DNA of 64,000 bases from Brugia malayi (Eukaryota; Nematoda; Chromadorea; Rhabditida; Onchocercidae). Shown piece by piece: positions 63,560-64,000 of the stretch. Every line of letters starts with the position of its first letter. The first letter of the stretch is position 1. The stretch lies in NCBI RefSeq assembly GCF_000002995.4, contig NW_025062477.1, positions 7,102,649-7,166,648 of the forward strand. The letters are read 5' to 3'. A model generated the notes under the pieces. The model ran no database searches, was not told where the DNA came from, and worked only from the letters and a program-made list of their open reading frames with translations. The position numbers and the translations under genes are program-made.

Positions 63560-64000
63560 CTGAAATAAAGATATTCATATTACATTATATTTTTGCAATT
63601 TTACTTTCAGAAAGATGAAGGTTAATATTTTGAAAATCGAAGGGACAAAATAAGAAGCTCGGAAGAGCCACTTAAAAAAAAAAAAAACAAAAAAAAAAAA
63701 AACAAAAACAAATGGATGACACTACAAAAGGAAATGATTTCCATAGATGTGATGATGAAGCAAGTCGAGAAAACAATATACAAGGATGAAAGAGTCAACA
63801 GAAAATTGATGAAATGTCAATATGTAAAACAGGTGAAACATCTCAAAAATTTATTAAAAGCAATACTAGCAATCTCTACTGTATGCACAACAAGCTGTCA
63901 GTTTTGGAAGCAATTCAGTGATTTTAGAAAATATAAACGATTTAGGAGAAACGGGCATTCAATACATTAACATCTATGCAGTGCCCAAACTTTATGATCT

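Overview
The window is AT-rich, intron-dense eukaryotic DNA that reads as a nematode, most likely a filarial or other spirurid worm. Introns are short to medium, with GTAAGT/GTTAGT donors and TTTCAG acceptors. Homopolymer A/T tracts of about 20 bases sit in introns. Several start codons lie just after a TTTCAG-like site suited to spliced-leader trans-splicing. The gene set (Frizzled, REGE-1/Regnase, ERO-1, WDR12, CIR1, a CD63-like tetraspanin) is ordinary animal housekeeping and signalling. The species call is inference. No CRISPR, operon of bacterial type, tRNA or rRNA was seen.

Layout: 607-4330 (+) 3' part of a Frizzled Wnt receptor whose cysteine-rich domain lies before the window. 7065-8753 (-) a five-exon gene for a secreted 294-residue protein I do not recognise. 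11133-14233 (+) WDR12. 15005-17818 (+) CIR1. 19133-21557 (+) CD63-like tetraspanin. 24011-28776 (-) a complete second Frizzled. About 28.8-38.9 kb is a gene-poor 10 kb with a GC-rich patch and microsatellites. 38978-44916 (+) Regnase/ZC3H12 (REGE-1 type) ribonuclease. 46676-50244 (-) ERO1 thiol oxidase. About 54.6-56.7 kb (-) holds a decayed BEL/Pao retrotransposon. 60020-61616 (-) an endosomal-type Rab GTPase. 63459-63559 (-) is a probable last exon of a gene that runs past the right edge.

All gene models were assembled by hand from open reading, splice consensus, reading-phase arithmetic and recalled family motifs. In the complete genes the exon phases close exactly, which supports the models. 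The only functional grouping that stands out is the pair of Frizzled receptors about 20 kb apart on opposite strands. WDR12 and CIR1 are 771 bp apart in the same direction and might share transcription, but that is not shown.

The most interesting items are: the unrecognised eight-cysteine secreted protein; the second Frizzled, whose Dishevelled-binding KTxxxW motif ends in Tyr; a GC-AG intron in CIR1; alternative in-frame splice choices in the Regnase gene; a 166-bp inverted-repeat element 120 bp before the WDR12 start; and a 40-bp direct repeat near 59 kb.
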